From assembly GCF_900115055.1 (NCBI RefSeq), contig NZ_FOVD01000001.1, forward strand, positions 992,001-1,056,000: a stretch of 64,000 nt of DNA, written 5' to 3'. Of the stretch, positions 9,650-18,592 are shown in pieces. Origin of the DNA: Chryseobacterium oleae. GTDB taxonomy: Bacteria > Bacteroidota > Bacteroidia > Flavobacteriales > Weeksellaceae. Below the pieces are notes generated by a model. The model was not told the origin of the DNA and made no database searches. It was given only the letters and a program-made list of their open reading frames with translations. The translations under genes were made by a program, and so were the position numbers. Numbering within the stretch: position 1 is the stretch's first letter; every line of letters starts with the position of its first letter.

Positions 9650-10780
9650 ATGGCTGTTTATATCCTAAGCAATCGTAAGATCGTCCGTCATAAGGGCGAA
9701 AAAGTAGACTCATTTTCCAATGATGAATACTCTATTCCCAATTTCAGGATTGCAAAATGTGATTTTGATACCTATAAAGAGCCTACGGCAGCAGCCAAAA
9801 AGAAGAAAGACTACACCAACAGGAATATTTTAAACTACAAATTATTCTCTGAGCCTGAAAAACATGGCTATCAGGACGTCCTGGAAGTTTTACAGAACGA
9901 AAAAGGCATTAAAAAATCTGCGCTTACAGCCAATAACCTCGGCGGAACCCAGCGAATGTTCTATGAACTCTATAAGAATATGTCGTCTACAAAAGACCGG
10001 AGCGATGTTTTGATCTTCATCCATGGCTATGCCTATGATTTTGATGATGAATTAAAAGCCATGATTGATCTTAAAAAACTTTTCATCGATAATCCTGCAT
10101 CACCGGTTGAGCATATCCTGTTAGTAAGCTGGCCTGCTTCAAGCAGCATTGTTCCCCTGACTTATTTTGACGATAAAGCATCAAGCATCAATTCAGGATC
10201 TTCACTGATGAGACTTTTCTATTTTTACACTCAGTTTTTAAAAGATATTTTTTCAAATCGCGATCTGGCTCCCTGTAATCAGAGGATACATCTGATGGCC
10301 CATTCCATGGGAAACAGGGTGCTTCAAAGTATGTTGTATAGCTTAAAAAAGGAAAATATTCTCCGCGTCATCGACCAGGTACTTCTTCTGAATGCGGATG
10401 TCACCTATAAAGTGTTCGAAGATTCGGAAGACTCATTCAATAAACTGCCACTACTCGCCAATCGTGTTTCTATCTATTTAAACAGGAAAGATACGATACT
10501 GGGAATTTCACAGTTCACTAAAAATATTCTGACGCCGAGACTGGGTAAAAACGGACCGGGCGACATTGAAAAATTCAAAGATATTGTTTCCATCATCGAC
10601 TGTACTTTCGTGGAAGACGATGTGCTGAACAGCTTTAAATATGAAGTGGGAAATCACTGGGGATACCTTTCCAGCTCCATGGTACAGAAGGATATTTACC
10701 AGAATCTATACGGTGTAGACCGGAACTTAATCACCGGAAGATCAAAGGATAACGAAAATACATTCACAATTATTTCTTAA
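9650..10780 (+). CDS. Alpha/beta hydrolase, DUF900-like
   Basis: A 376-residue cytoplasmic protein without a signal peptide. The N-terminal ~115 residues are Lys-rich and unfamiliar. The hydrolase core starts with LIFIHGYAYD (about 121-130), then VSWPAS, the nucleophile elbow AHSMGNR with Ser219, and a late His in NHWGYL. This pattern fits the DUF900/lipase-like alpha/beta hydrolases. The substrate is unknown. The gene is divergent from glnS and stands alone. Confidence 0.75.
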   Translation: MAVYILSNRKIVRHKGEKVDSFSNDEYSIPNFRIAKCDFDTYKEPTAAAKKKKDYTNRNILNYKLFSEPEKHGYQDVLEVLQNEKGIKKSALTANNLGGTQRMFYELYKNMSSTKDRSDVLIFIHGYAYDFDDELKAMIDLKKLFIDNPASPVEHILLVSWPASSSIVPLTYFDDKASSINSGSSLMRLFYFYTQFLKDIFSNRDLAPCNQRIHLMAHSMGNRVLQSMLYSLKKENILRVIDQVLLLNADVTYKVFEDSEDSFNKLPLLANRVSIYLNRKDTILGISQFTKNILTPRLGKNGPGDIEKFKDIVSIIDCTFVEDDVLNSFKYEVGNHWGYLSSSMVQKDIYQNLYGVDRNLITGRSKDNENTFTIIS

Positions 10781-10842
10781 CAGTATATTAAAAAACAGAC
10801 CATGAGATGAATCATATGTTAAACTTTAAACTTGTGTTTAAA

Positions 10843-10859
10843 TTGGCACAAAGATTGTA
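10843..10859 (+). promoter_or_regulatory. Sigma-54-like promoter element (tentative)
   Basis: TTGGCACAAAGATTGTA resembles the -24/-12 consensus TGGCACG-N4-TTGCW: the GG and the downstream TTG have the right spacing, but the -12 GC is GT. It lies about 35 bases upstream of a 25-codon ORF. I do not know that RpoN acts here. Confidence 0.3.
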
Positions 10860-10893
10860 AATTTTCATTAAACAGAGAAATAAAAATTTCATC

Positions 10894-10971
10894 ATGAAAA
10901 GAATAAAAAGCAAGTTTTCTTATTTATTGAATTATATTAAGAAAGCAATTTTCGTAAAAGACGTGATTTAA
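10894..10971 (+). CDS. Possible 25-residue basic peptide
   Basis: ATG to TAA, encoding a short Lys/Tyr/Ile-rich amphipathic peptide that begins MKRIKSKFSYLL and ends VKDVI. The only support is its position after a sigma-54-like element and its regular composition. It could be a leader peptide, a small membrane-active peptide or chance. It is too short for homology claims. Confidence 0.25.
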   Translation: MKRIKSKFSYLLNYIKKAIFVKDVI

Positions 10972-11240
10972 TTGACAAACATTAACCCTTAAAAAAACAA
11001 AAACTATTCGACCATAATACTACTTTTACCCTGTCTTCGTATGCCTTATGACTTCCATTTACCCATATGGAAGCAAGATTTTACTTTTTACATACAATTG
11101 ATAATTCCTCTGTAAAGAAAAATGATTTCACAGGATCAACAAGTCCCCGGAAGGTGAATTTAGTTAATTAAAGTTAAATTTTTGCATAATAAAAAAAAGA
11201 AATTGACATTTACTTTACCAAATAAATTAAAATCTTTATT

Positions 11241-11405
11241 ATGAAAAAACTAAGCGACAACATGAGAAAACTGAAAAAGGGGGAATTAAGAACTATTAAA
11301 GGAGGAATAGCTCCAATAGGATGCAACAGCTGGGATCCGAGAAAAAGATGCTGCAGGGCTTGGGATGATGAACACATCAACAATCCGGTATGCCCTGAGC
11401 TTTAA
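11241..11405 (+). CDS. Double-glycine-leader, Cys-rich bacteriocin-like peptide precursor
   Basis: A 54-residue ORF. The first 22 residues have the form of a double-glycine leader: a charged amphipathic helix with KLKKGELRTIKGG, cleaved after Gly21-Gly22 by C39 peptidase/ABC exporters. The remaining 32 residues start IAPIGCNSW and contain four cysteines (28, 37, 38, 51) and two tryptophans, so disulfides or another modification are possible. It matches the general type of orphan 'bacteriocin-like' peptides of Chryseobacterium. No transporter, protease, modifying enzyme or immunity gene is next to it. The stop lies 9 bases from the end of the convergent menC gene. The function is inferred only from the leader. 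Confidence 0.7.
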   Translation: MKKLSDNMRKLKKGELRTIKGGIAPIGCNSWDPRKRCCRAWDDEHINNPVCPEL

Positions 11406-11414
11406 TTAACTTTA

Positions 11415-12422
11415 TTAAGAGGTTTTAAACCTGAGCAATTCATTGCTCAATTCTAAATTAGATTCAAAATTATTTACAAATAAAGATCCGGTGCCCAAAC
11501 CTTGCGGCATCGGACTTTTTTTTGTGAAAGTATACTGCGCGATGGCATTCAGACCAATATTGCTTTCCAGAGCGGAAGTGATCCACCAGCCTATATTTTG
11601 TTCTTCTGCCAGAGAAATCCATTCGTCCGAACCTGCAAAACCGCCTACTAATGCTGGTTTCAGAATAATATATTGTGGTTTGATGGTTTCCAAAAGTACT
11701 TTCTTTTCAGCAGGATCTATAATCCCGATCAGTTCCTCATCCAAAGCAACAGGAGTTGGGGTTATTGCACATAATGAGGCCATATCAGCCCAATTACCGG
11801 CTTTTATTGGTTGTTCAATAGAATGAATATGAAGATCGGCAAGCTGCTGCAAAACAACCACTGCCTCTTCCCTGCTGAAACCACCGTTGGCATCTACACG
11901 AAGTTCCAGTTGATCTTTTGAAAATTTCTCTCTTAATTTCTGAAGAACCTTATGTTCAGATTCCCAATCTACTCCGATCTTGAGTTTGATGCAATGGAAA
12001 CCGTTTTCAAGCTTTTCGCGGATCTGCTCTTCCATGTAGTGAACATCGCCCATCCAGATCAGTCCATTGATGACAATCGAAGATTTTCCTTCCGTAAACT
12101 CACTTGGGAAATACAGATGACCTCCATGCTTTAAGTTCAAAACAGCCTGCTCGTATCCGAACCATATCGATGGAAATTCTTTCAGTTCTTCTTTTAAATA
12201 CAAAACATCCTGATTGATGTTTTCACAAAGCCACTGTAGTTTTTCCTCATAATCCGGGCGATCATCGAAACTCAATCCTCTGAACACCGCGCACTCTCCT
12301 GTTCCTACTTTCCCATTGTCTTCAACTTCGAGAATAAAGGTTTCTTTTACATGCAAAACGCCGCGAGATGTTCCGCTCGGGCGTTTGAATTCTAATAAAT
12401 ATCTGGAATATTTTGCTGTCAT
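11415..12422 (-). CDS. menC: o-Succinylbenzoate synthase
   Basis: A 335-residue member of the enolase superfamily. It dehydrates SHCHC to o-succinylbenzoate in menaquinone synthesis. All expected active-site groups are visible: KLK (146-148) and Lys255 in LKPALVGG as the acid/base lysines, and metal ligands Asp177 (RVDANGG), Glu203 (IEQP) and Asp228 (LDEE). An epimerase role is possible in this superfamily, but menaquinone is the main quinone in this group. The start codon overlaps the fbp stop by one base, so both genes probably share a transcript, although they belong to unrelated pathways. Confidence 0.88.
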   Translation of the reverse strand: MTAKYSRYLLEFKRPSGTSRGVLHVKETFILEVEDNGKVGTGECAVFRGLSFDDRPDYEEKLQWLCENINQDVLYLKEELKEFPSIWFGYEQAVLNLKHGGHLYFPSEFTEGKSSIVINGLIWMGDVHYMEEQIREKLENGFHCIKLKIGVDWESEHKVLQKLREKFSKDQLELRVDANGGFSREEAVVVLQQLADLHIHSIEQPIKAGNWADMASLCAITPTPVALDEELIGIIDPAEKKVLLETIKPQYIILKPALVGGFAGSDEWISLAEEQNIGWWITSALESNIGLNAIAQYTFTKKSPMPQGLGTGSLFVNNFESNLELSNELLRFKTS

Positions 12423-13438
12423 TATTTTACACTGTCGATCCGCATAAATTCCTCTGCTTTTTCCACCATGTTAATACTTCCGCAGAAAAACGGAATTCTC
12501 TGGTGAAGCTCCGTAGGTTCTATTTCAAGAATTCTTCTGAATCCGTCTGTCGCTTTTCCTCCCGCCTGTTCAGCAAGGAATGCCATAGGATTACACTCAT
12601 ACAGTAATCTCAGTTTTCCGTTGGGAGCCTGGGAATAAGAAGGGTAAATATAGATTCCTCCTTTCAGCATATTTCTGTGGAAATCTGCCACTAAAGAACC
12701 GATGTATCTTGAAGTGTAAGGACGGTCGCCTTCTTCCATCTGGCAATACTTAAGATAATTTTTTACACCCTGAGGAAATTTGATATAGTTTCCTTCATTG
12801 ATGGAATATATTTTTCCGCTTGTAGGAAATGTCATATTCGGGTGGGAAAGATAATAAGTTCCCAATGATGGATCCAAAGTAAATCCGTTCACTCCATTTC
12901 CTGTAGTGTACACGATCATGGTAGAAGAACCGTAGATCACATATCCTGCAGCGATCTGGTTAATCCCTTTTTGAAGGAAATCTTCCAGCTGAACCGGAGT
13001 TCCTGGTTCCGTTACTCTTCTGTAAATAGAGAAAATAGTTCCTACTGAAACGTTGACATCGATATTTGAAGATCCGTCCAAAGGATCGATCAGTACTACA
13101 TATTTACTTAAATGCCCGTTTTCACCGCATTTAATGTCTATAAAATCATCATTTTCCTCAGAAGCAATACCACAAACCACCTCTCTCTGAGACAAAGCCG
13201 TAATAAAAATTTCATTGGCAATCACATCAAGTTTCTGCTGTTCTTCCCCCTGAATATTCTGGTTGCCGGCAGCTCCTGTAATATCTACGATTCCGGCTTT
13301 ATTTACTTCTCTGTTTACCACTTTCGAAGCCAATCTTATAGCGCTCAGAAGACGGGAAAATTCACCTGTAGAATACTGAAAATCGTCCTGCTTATCTATA
13401 AGAAATTCTCCTAAAGTCTGTAATGGTTGATTTGACAT
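12422..13438 (-). CDS. fbp: Class 1 fructose-1,6-bisphosphatase
   Basis: A 338-residue enzyme that hydrolyses fructose 1,6-bisphosphate to fructose 6-phosphate, the committed step of gluconeogenesis. The metal/phosphate site DPLDGSSN is at residues 118-125, with acidic partners Glu94-Glu95 in ASEEND, and a [15 protein letters not shown] segment typical of the class 1 sugar-binding region. Length is as expected. It is the first gene of the fbp-menC pair and is divergent from aspartate kinase. The 325 bases between the divergent starts hold promoters and no ORF. Confidence 0.95.
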   Translation of the reverse strand: MSNQPLQTLGEFLIDKQDDFQYSTGEFSRLLSAIRLASKVVNREVNKAGIVDITGAAGNQNIQGEEQQKLDVIANEIFITALSQREVVCGIASEENDDFIDIKCGENGHLSKYVVLIDPLDGSSNIDVNVSVGTIFSIYRRVTEPGTPVQLEDFLQKGINQIAAGYVIYGSSTMIVYTTGNGVNGFTLDPSLGTYYLSHPNMTFPTSGKIYSINEGNYIKFPQGVKNYLKYCQMEEGDRPYTSRYIGSLVADFHRNMLKGGIYIYPSYSQAPNGKLRLLYECNPMAFLAEQAGGKATDGFRRILEIEPTELHQRIPFFCGSINMVEKAEEFMRIDSVK

Positions 13439-13698
13439 ATTTTTCTTTTTACGTTTTCCCCAAATTTCGGAAAATTTATCGGAGAAAGAAAGCTTTTATT
13501 AGAAAAGACCTTAACTACTGTATACCAACACAATACAAACACACCTGATGGGTACGTTTAAATTTATCACTGTGATATTAATCCCCATTTGATGACAATA
13601 AATCAATAAAATTCTGATAATTCCCGTCAAGTCTCAATTTTAATAAAATCTTAATTCCTTCCGATGGCCGGATACTTTCATATCTCGTTGTAAATTTA

Positions 13699-13706
13699 TA
13701 ATTTTG
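13699..13706 (+). promoter_or_regulatory. -7 box of the aspartate kinase operon
   Basis: TAATTTTG fits TAnnTTTG and lies 57 bases before the ATG at 13764. The rest of the 325-base divergent region 13439-13763 shows no other clear signal. Confidence 0.45.
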
Positions 13707-13763
13707 ACCTCCGTAAAAAACTCATGTAATTTTTAATCTAACAATTTTATTTTAAACAAATTA

Positions 13764-15002
13764 ATGAAAATTTTCAAGTTTGGTGGAGCGTCTGTGAAAG
13801 ATGCCGAGAGTGTAAAAAATGTGTCTATGGTTTTACAAAGCCAGGGATTTGCCAAGTGTTTGCTGGTTATTTCAGCAATGGGCAAGACGACGAATGAATT
13901 GGAAAAAGTGGTAGAGCTTTATTTCAAGAAGGATAACTATCAAACTGAGATTGAAAAGATAAAACGAAAACACATTGAAATTGCAGACGGTCTGTTTCCT
14001 GAAAACCATGCCGTTTTTGCAGAAATCAATGTATTTTTCGATGACATCGATTCTTTTTTACGAAGAAACAAATCTCCTAATTACAGCTTCGTCTATGACC
14101 AGGTGGTAAGCTGCGGAGAAATGATTTCTACAAAAATCTTAAGCGAATACCTGAACGAAATTCAGTTTACCAATCAATGGCTGGATGCCAGAGATTATAT
14201 CAAAACTGATAATTCCTACAGAGAGGGTACGGTAGACTGGGCAAAAACAGAAGAATTTATTGCCACTTTAAATCCTGAAATCTGCTATGTAACGCAGGGA
14301 TTCATTGGGTCTGATGATAATAATTTCACCGTAACTTTAGGAAGAGAGGGTTCTGATTATTCTGCCGCTATTTTCGCCTATTGCCTGAATGCAGATGCTA
14401 TGACAATCTGGAAAGATGTACCGGGAGTCATGACCGGAGATCCGAGAAAGTTCAGTGATGTGACCCTTCTTTCCAATATCTCTTACGAGGAAGCGATCGA
14501 ATTGGCTTATTACGGAGCCAGTGTCATTCACCCAAAAACGTTACAGCCGCTTCAGCAAAAAGCAATTCCTTTTTATGTAAAATCTTTCGTAGATCCTACC
14601 AAAGAAGGAACTAAAGTAGGAGCTTCAGACCATAATCAGCACGAAGAATCCTATATTTTAAAAGAAAATCAGGTCCTGTTAAAAATATCAACCAGAGACT
14701 TCTCATTCATTGCAGAAGATCATATGAGTCTTATTTTCGGGTACCTTTCCAAATATAAAATCAAAGTGTCTCTGATGCAGAATTCAGCTATCTCACTGGC
14801 TTTGTGTCTGGAAGATAAATTTGACCATGTAGATGAGCTTAATGAAGAACTTCAAAAAATATTTAAAACCAAAGCGGTTAAAAATGTATCTTTATTCACA
14901 GTAAGAAATGCGAAAATGGATCATATTGACAAATTTTACCAGGAAAAAAATGTATTATTGGAACAGATTTCCAAAAATACGGTTCAAATGGTAACACAAT
15001 AA
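13764..15002 (+). CDS. Aspartate kinase (monofunctional)
   Basis: A 412-residue kinase that phosphorylates aspartate in the pathway to lysine, threonine and methionine. The N-terminal KFGGASV (5-11) binds ATP/aspartate. Further on are VTLGREGSDYSAA (about 191-203) and IWKDVPGVMTGDPR (about 214-227), the standard family signatures. The C-terminal ~100 residues form an ACT-like regulatory region, so feedback by an end product is likely. No homoserine dehydrogenase domain is fused. The next gene begins 22 bases downstream on the same strand. Confidence 0.93.
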   Translation: MKIFKFGGASVKDAESVKNVSMVLQSQGFAKCLLVISAMGKTTNELEKVVELYFKKDNYQTEIEKIKRKHIEIADGLFPENHAVFAEINVFFDDIDSFLRRNKSPNYSFVYDQVVSCGEMISTKILSEYLNEIQFTNQWLDARDYIKTDNSYREGTVDWAKTEEFIATLNPEICYVTQGFIGSDDNNFTVTLGREGSDYSAAIFAYCLNADAMTIWKDVPGVMTGDPRKFSDVTLLSNISYEEAIELAYYGASVIHPKTLQPLQQKAIPFYVKSFVDPTKEGTKVGASDHNQHEESYILKENQVLLKISTRDFSFIAEDHMSLIFGYLSKYKIKVSLMQNSAISLALCLEDKFDHVDELNEELQKIFKTKAVKNVSLFTVRNAKMDHIDKFYQEKNVLLEQISKNTVQMVTQ

Positions 15003-15024
15003 TTTTAACTGCGACTAAACACAT

Positions 15025-16866
15025 ATGAGTTTAATTTCGAAAAACGATCTTATCACAGCTTCCGGCTTAAGCAAAATCGGGTTCCTTAAAAACCCGGTAG
15101 CATCTGCCGTGATGAGCATTGCCAAAATAAATGAAGTTAATAGATTATACGATAAACTAAAAGATAAAGAAGGCAAAGACTTTTTCGACTCATTTGTAAG
15201 AGAAAGAAACTTAAGTTATATCGCTTTTGAGGAAGATCTTGCAAAAGTTCCCAAGACGGGACCGTTCATTCTGGTTTCGAATCATCCGCTGGGTGCCATC
15301 GACGGAATTTTAATGTGCAAGATCCTCTCGGAAGTACGTCCGGATTTTAAGGTCATGGGAAATTTTCTTCTGGAAAAAATCAAACCTATGGAACCGTACG
15401 TGATTTCTGTGAATCCTTTTGAGAACAGAAAAGAAGCATACAGCAGCACTTCGGGAATGCGTGAAACCCTGAAACACCTTCAGAATGGAGGCTGTGTGGG
15501 TATTTTCCCTGCCGGAGAAGTTTCCAATAAAAATAATCCTTACGGAGAAATCCTGGACAGAGAATGGGAAAAACCTGCTCTTAAGCTGATCAGAATGGCT
15601 AAAGTTCCGGTAGTTCCTTTGTATTTTCATGCCAAAAACAGCCGTCTTTTTTATCAGGTAGCCAAGCTTCATCCAAGTTTACAGACGCTGATGCTTCCTG
15701 CCGAAATGATGAATGACAGAGAGAAACCGATCAGAATCAGGATTGGAAAACCCATCACGGTGAAAGCAATGGATGAAAGTGAAACCATTGAAGAGCTGGG
15801 TGAGTTTCTGAAGCGTAAAGTGTATATGATGAAATCTTACTACGAAAAGAGAAAATCATTGGCACAGAGCATCAATCTTAAAAATTTAACGGTTAAATTT
15901 CCTCTTTTAAAAGAAGAAAACATCGTTCAGAATATCATTGACGAAACCCCAAAAGAAGACATTCTTAAAGATATCAACAGACTGAAGGGAACGGATAAAA
16001 TGCTTTTCAGTAACGGAAACTACGAGATTTATTTCACGACTTACGAAGAAATTCCTTCAGTTATGAGAGAAATCGGGCGCCAGAGAGAGCTCACCTTCCG
16101 TGCTGTAGGTGAAGGAAGTAACCTTCCATTCGACCTGGATGAATATGACAAGCATTATCATCACCTTTTCCTTTGGGACAGCAGCGCGGAGAAACTTGCC
16201 GGAGCTTACAGAATGGCTTTGGGTAAAGAAGTGATGAAGAAATACGGTATCAAAGGATTCTACACAAGCTCTTTATTTGAGTTTGAGCAAGACATCCACC
16301 CTTTCTTCAAAAAAGTGATCGAAATGGGCCGTGCCTACATCTGTGAAGAATATCAGCAGAAACCACTTCCGCTTTTCCTTTTATGGAGAGGGATTGTGCA
16401 TGTATGCTTAAGAAATTCTGACCATAAATTCCTGATGGGCGGTGTAAGTATTTCCAATAAGTTCTCAGAATTCTCCAAATCTCTGATGATTGAATTCATG
16501 CGTTCGAATTATTTCGATTCAGCAGTTGCCCAATATATCACGCCTAAAAATGAGTATAAGGTAAAACTGCGCGACAGGGATAAAAATATCTTTTTTGAGG
16601 AAATGGAATCTGATCTTAATAAGCTGGACAAGATCATTGATGACCTTGAACCGGAATTAAGACTGCCTGTTCTGATCAAAAAATACATCAAGCAGAATGC
16701 TAAAGTAATAGCTTTTAATGTAGACCCGAACTTCAATGATGCCATCGACGGATTGATGTATATCCGAATCAGCGATCTTCCGGAAAGTACGATCAAGCCT
16801 GTATTGGAGGAGATGAGCGATCATATCAGAAAAGAACAGGAAAATAATTCGGCTGAAAATCAGTAA
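15025..16866 (+). CDS. olsF: Bifunctional acyltransferase, OlsF-like ornithine lipid synthase
   Basis: A 613-residue two-domain protein. The N-terminal domain is a PlsC/OlsA-type O-acyltransferase: NHPLGAIDG at 86-94 (the H-x-D catalytic region) and FPAGEVS at 161-167. From about residue 330 a second domain has features of the OlsB/GNAT-type N-acyltransferase family: FRAVGEGSNLPFDLDEYD, FEFEQDIHPFF and IEMGRAYICEEY. This order, O-acyl domain first, is that of OlsF, which makes phosphorus-free ornithine or other aminolipids and has been described in flavobacteria. The amino acid acylated is inferred. Its close spacing to aspartate kinase suggests co-transcription. Confidence 0.8.
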   Translation: MSLISKNDLITASGLSKIGFLKNPVASAVMSIAKINEVNRLYDKLKDKEGKDFFDSFVRERNLSYIAFEEDLAKVPKTGPFILVSNHPLGAIDGILMCKILSEVRPDFKVMGNFLLEKIKPMEPYVISVNPFENRKEAYSSTSGMRETLKHLQNGGCVGIFPAGEVSNKNNPYGEILDREWEKPALKLIRMAKVPVVPLYFHAKNSRLFYQVAKLHPSLQTLMLPAEMMNDREKPIRIRIGKPITVKAMDESETIEELGEFLKRKVYMMKSYYEKRKSLAQSINLKNLTVKFPLLKEENIVQNIIDETPKEDILKDINRLKGTDKMLFSNGNYEIYFTTYEEIPSVMREIGRQRELTFRAVGEGSNLPFDLDEYDKHYHHLFLWDSSAEKLAGAYRMALGKEVMKKYGIKGFYTSSLFEFEQDIHPFFKKVIEMGRAYICEEYQQKPLPLFLLWRGIVHVCLRNSDHKFLMGGVSISNKFSEFSKSLMIEFMRSNYFDSAVAQYITPKNEYKVKLRDRDKNIFFEEMESDLNKLDKIIDDLEPELRLPVLIKKYIKQNAKVIAFNVDPNFNDAIDGLMYIRISDLPESTIKPVLEEMSDHIRKEQENNSAENQ

Positions 16867-16901
16867 GTTTTATTTTTATTGAAAAAAAGTACGGTGAATA
16901 C

Positions 16902-16932
16902 TTGCTTCATATAAGAAAACTTACTACTTTTG
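16902..16932 (+). promoter_or_regulatory. Promoter of tRNA-Phe copy 1
   Basis: TTG (16902-16904), 20 bases, then TACTTTTG (16925-16932), the full Bacteroidetes primary-sigma pattern. The mature tRNA begins 41 bases after the -7 box. Confidence 0.75.
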
Positions 16933-16973
16933 CATCACTTTAAAACAACGAAGTAAGTCAACAAAAATATAAT

Positions 16974-17046
16974 GGTTTCTTAGCTCAGTTGGTAGAGCAA
17001 TGGATTGAAAATCCATGTGTCCCTGGTTCGATTCCTGGAGAAACCA
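16974..17046 (+). tRNA. tRNA-Phe (GAA), copy 1
   Basis: 73 bases. The acceptor arms GGTTTCT and AGAAACC pair fully. The D-arm has AGCTCAGTTGGTAGAGC, the anticodon stem-loop TGGATTGAAAATCCA has anticodon GAA, and the T-arm is CCTGGTTCGATTCCTGG. The discriminator is A. CCA is not encoded, so it must be added by tRNA nucleotidyltransferase. Identical over its full length to the copy at 18519. Confidence 0.97.
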
Positions 17047-17050
17047 CTTT

Positions 17051-17081
17051 AAAACCTCTAATTCATTTTAGAGGTTTTTTT
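17051..17081 (+). terminator. Terminator after tRNA-Phe copy 1
   Basis: Stem aacctcta / tagaggtt with an 8-base loop followed by a T run, 5 bases after the tRNA. Confidence 0.85.
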
Positions 17082-17240
17082 GTGCTTATTAATTATGACA
17101 TTTTCTATTTTTTTGATCAACTGTCATACTTGGGGAGCAAATAAAGTTTTTACCACGCATAGAAAATGAGTATCCTAATTATAAAAGGCAAAAAAGGAGG
17201 AATCAATTTCATCGATTCTGATGAAGGGAATGGATATTTG

Positions 17241-17403
17241 ATGATTTTAAAATTTCACGCAGGTTAATCAGATGATGCAGATTTTTATCTTCACCTCCTC
17301 CTTTATCCGCACCTTGTGCGTGAACAAAAGTCCAAACCATTAAGATTCTGTTAAGCGTTTAAGAATATTAAGTTTTGGGTTCGCTTTAAGAGGCCCAACT
17401 TAA
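17241..17403. repeat. Dispersed intergenic repeat, 'cacgcagatt' family, copy 2
   Basis: Second copy of the block series at 7446-7583, in the same orientation and with small insertions. It makes up much of the 458-base stretch 17047-17504 between the tRNA and the TPR gene, which has no convincing ORF. Confidence 0.7.
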
Positions 17404-17504
17404 AAACATACATAAGATTTTCACCTGTACTACATTTTATTCTTCCGAATGTAAAATTTTTATACATTTAACCTCACCAAACTCATTAATCAAATCCAAA
17501 ATAC

Positions 17505-18389
17505 ATGAACAAAAACCTTCACTTCCTGACTTTTCTTTTACTCCTGTTTGCCGTTAAAGCATTTTCACAGACCACTGACAACCCTGAACTTCAGAAAATG
17601 GCAGACGATGACCAGAACGCAAGGAAAACAAGTCCTATCAACTGGGAGGTCGTAAGTAAGGAAGACAGCCTGAGACGTGTCAGAATTTTTACCCTGTTAA
17701 AGGAAGACAAAGTAAAGACCGCAAAAGACCATTTTAACTCCGGAATCGTCTTTCAACATGGCGGAGATACCATTTCTTCCGGAATGGCTGTCAAAAGCTT
17801 TGAAAACGCGTTGAAAATGGATCCGAGCCTGAACAGATGGTGGTATGCCGCTGCAGTAGACAGAGATCTTATGTACAAAAAGAAACCTCAGATCTACGGA
17901 ACACAATTCTTCAAAGATAAAACCACCAATGGCAAATGGGCCAGATACAAAATGGATCCTTCAAAAATTACTGATGAACAGAGGAAATATTACCGCGTAG
18001 AAACCCTAAAGGAGCAGGAACAAAAAGAAAGGGAAATGAATCAGACTCCGTTAAATGATGCTTATGCTTCTGAAAAATCTGTTGACAAAATTATTACCCT
18101 CATTAAATCAGAACATAAAAAAGGGATCCAGTCTGTATATAATGTCAGTGAAAGCCAGATCAATAGTTTCGGTTACCAGCTGATTCGTGATAAAAAAACA
18201 GATGACGCTCTGAAGATCTTTAAATTAAATATTCAGCTCTATCCGAAAGCATGGAACACGTATGACAGCTATGGGGAAGCGCTTTTACAAGTCGGACAAA
18301 AGAAGGAAGCTTTGGAAAATTATAAAAAATCATTAGAATTGAATCCTGAAAATGAAAATGCAAAGAAAATTTTAAGTGAATCCAAATAA
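17505..18389 (+). CDS. Secreted tetratricopeptide-repeat protein
   Basis: A 294-residue protein with a signal peptide (MNKNLHFLTFLLLLFAVKAF, cut near residue 21) and no lipobox Cys. Middle residues include a helical repeat with SGMAVKSFENALKMDPS. The C-terminus has two clear TPR units: DDALKIFKLNIQLYPKAWNT and KKEALENYKKSLELNPENEN. Probably a periplasmic or surface-exposed scaffold; no enzymatic motif is seen. Its transcription unit is closed by its own terminator and sits between the two tRNA-Phe genes. Confidence 0.8.
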   Translation: MNKNLHFLTFLLLLFAVKAFSQTTDNPELQKMADDDQNARKTSPINWEVVSKEDSLRRVRIFTLLKEDKVKTAKDHFNSGIVFQHGGDTISSGMAVKSFENALKMDPSLNRWWYAAAVDRDLMYKKKPQIYGTQFFKDKTTNGKWARYKMDPSKITDEQRKYYRVETLKEQEQKEREMNQTPLNDAYASEKSVDKIITLIKSEHKKGIQSVYNVSESQINSFGYQLIRDKKTDDALKIFKLNIQLYPKAWNTYDSYGEALLQVGQKKEALENYKKSLELNPENENAKKILSESK

Positions 18390-18413
18390 CTGATGACCAA
18401 ATCATTGAAAGAT

Positions 18414-18441
18414 AAAACCGCCCTACTTAAGGCGGTTTTTA
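18414..18441 (+). terminator. Terminator after the TPR gene
   Basis: Stem aaaaccgcc / ggcggtttt with an 8-base loop, then T-rich sequence, 24 bases after the stop codon. Its core stem sequence resembles that of the terminator after the second tRNA. Confidence 0.85.
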
Positions 18442-18461
18442 AAAATAAATAATAAAAAAAG

Positions 18462-18492
18462 TTGCGCGGTATTAGAAAATATTATACTTTTG
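18462..18492 (+). promoter_or_regulatory. Promoter of tRNA-Phe copy 2
   Basis: TTG (18462-18464), 20 bases, TACTTTTG (18485-18492): the same -7 octamer and the same spacing as copy 1, with little similarity in between. Confidence 0.75.
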
Positions 18493-18518
18493 CACCCACG
18501 TTAAACAACGAAACAATT

Positions 18519-18591
18519 GGTTTCTTAGCTCAGTTGGTAGAGCAATGGATTGAAAATCCATGTGTCCCTGGTTCGATTCCTGGAGAAACCA
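18519..18591 (+). tRNA. tRNA-Phe (GAA), copy 2
   Basis: 73 bases identical to the tRNA-Phe at 16974-17046: full acceptor pairing, GAA anticodon, no encoded CCA. Confidence 0.97.
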
Positions 18592-18592
18592 C

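Noticed and set aside
17167..17268. Short plus-strand ORF beginning MSILIIKGKKGG (about 33 codons)
   Set aside because: The Gly-Gly looks leader-like, but its 3' end lies inside the dispersed repeat and there is no core peptide of note.
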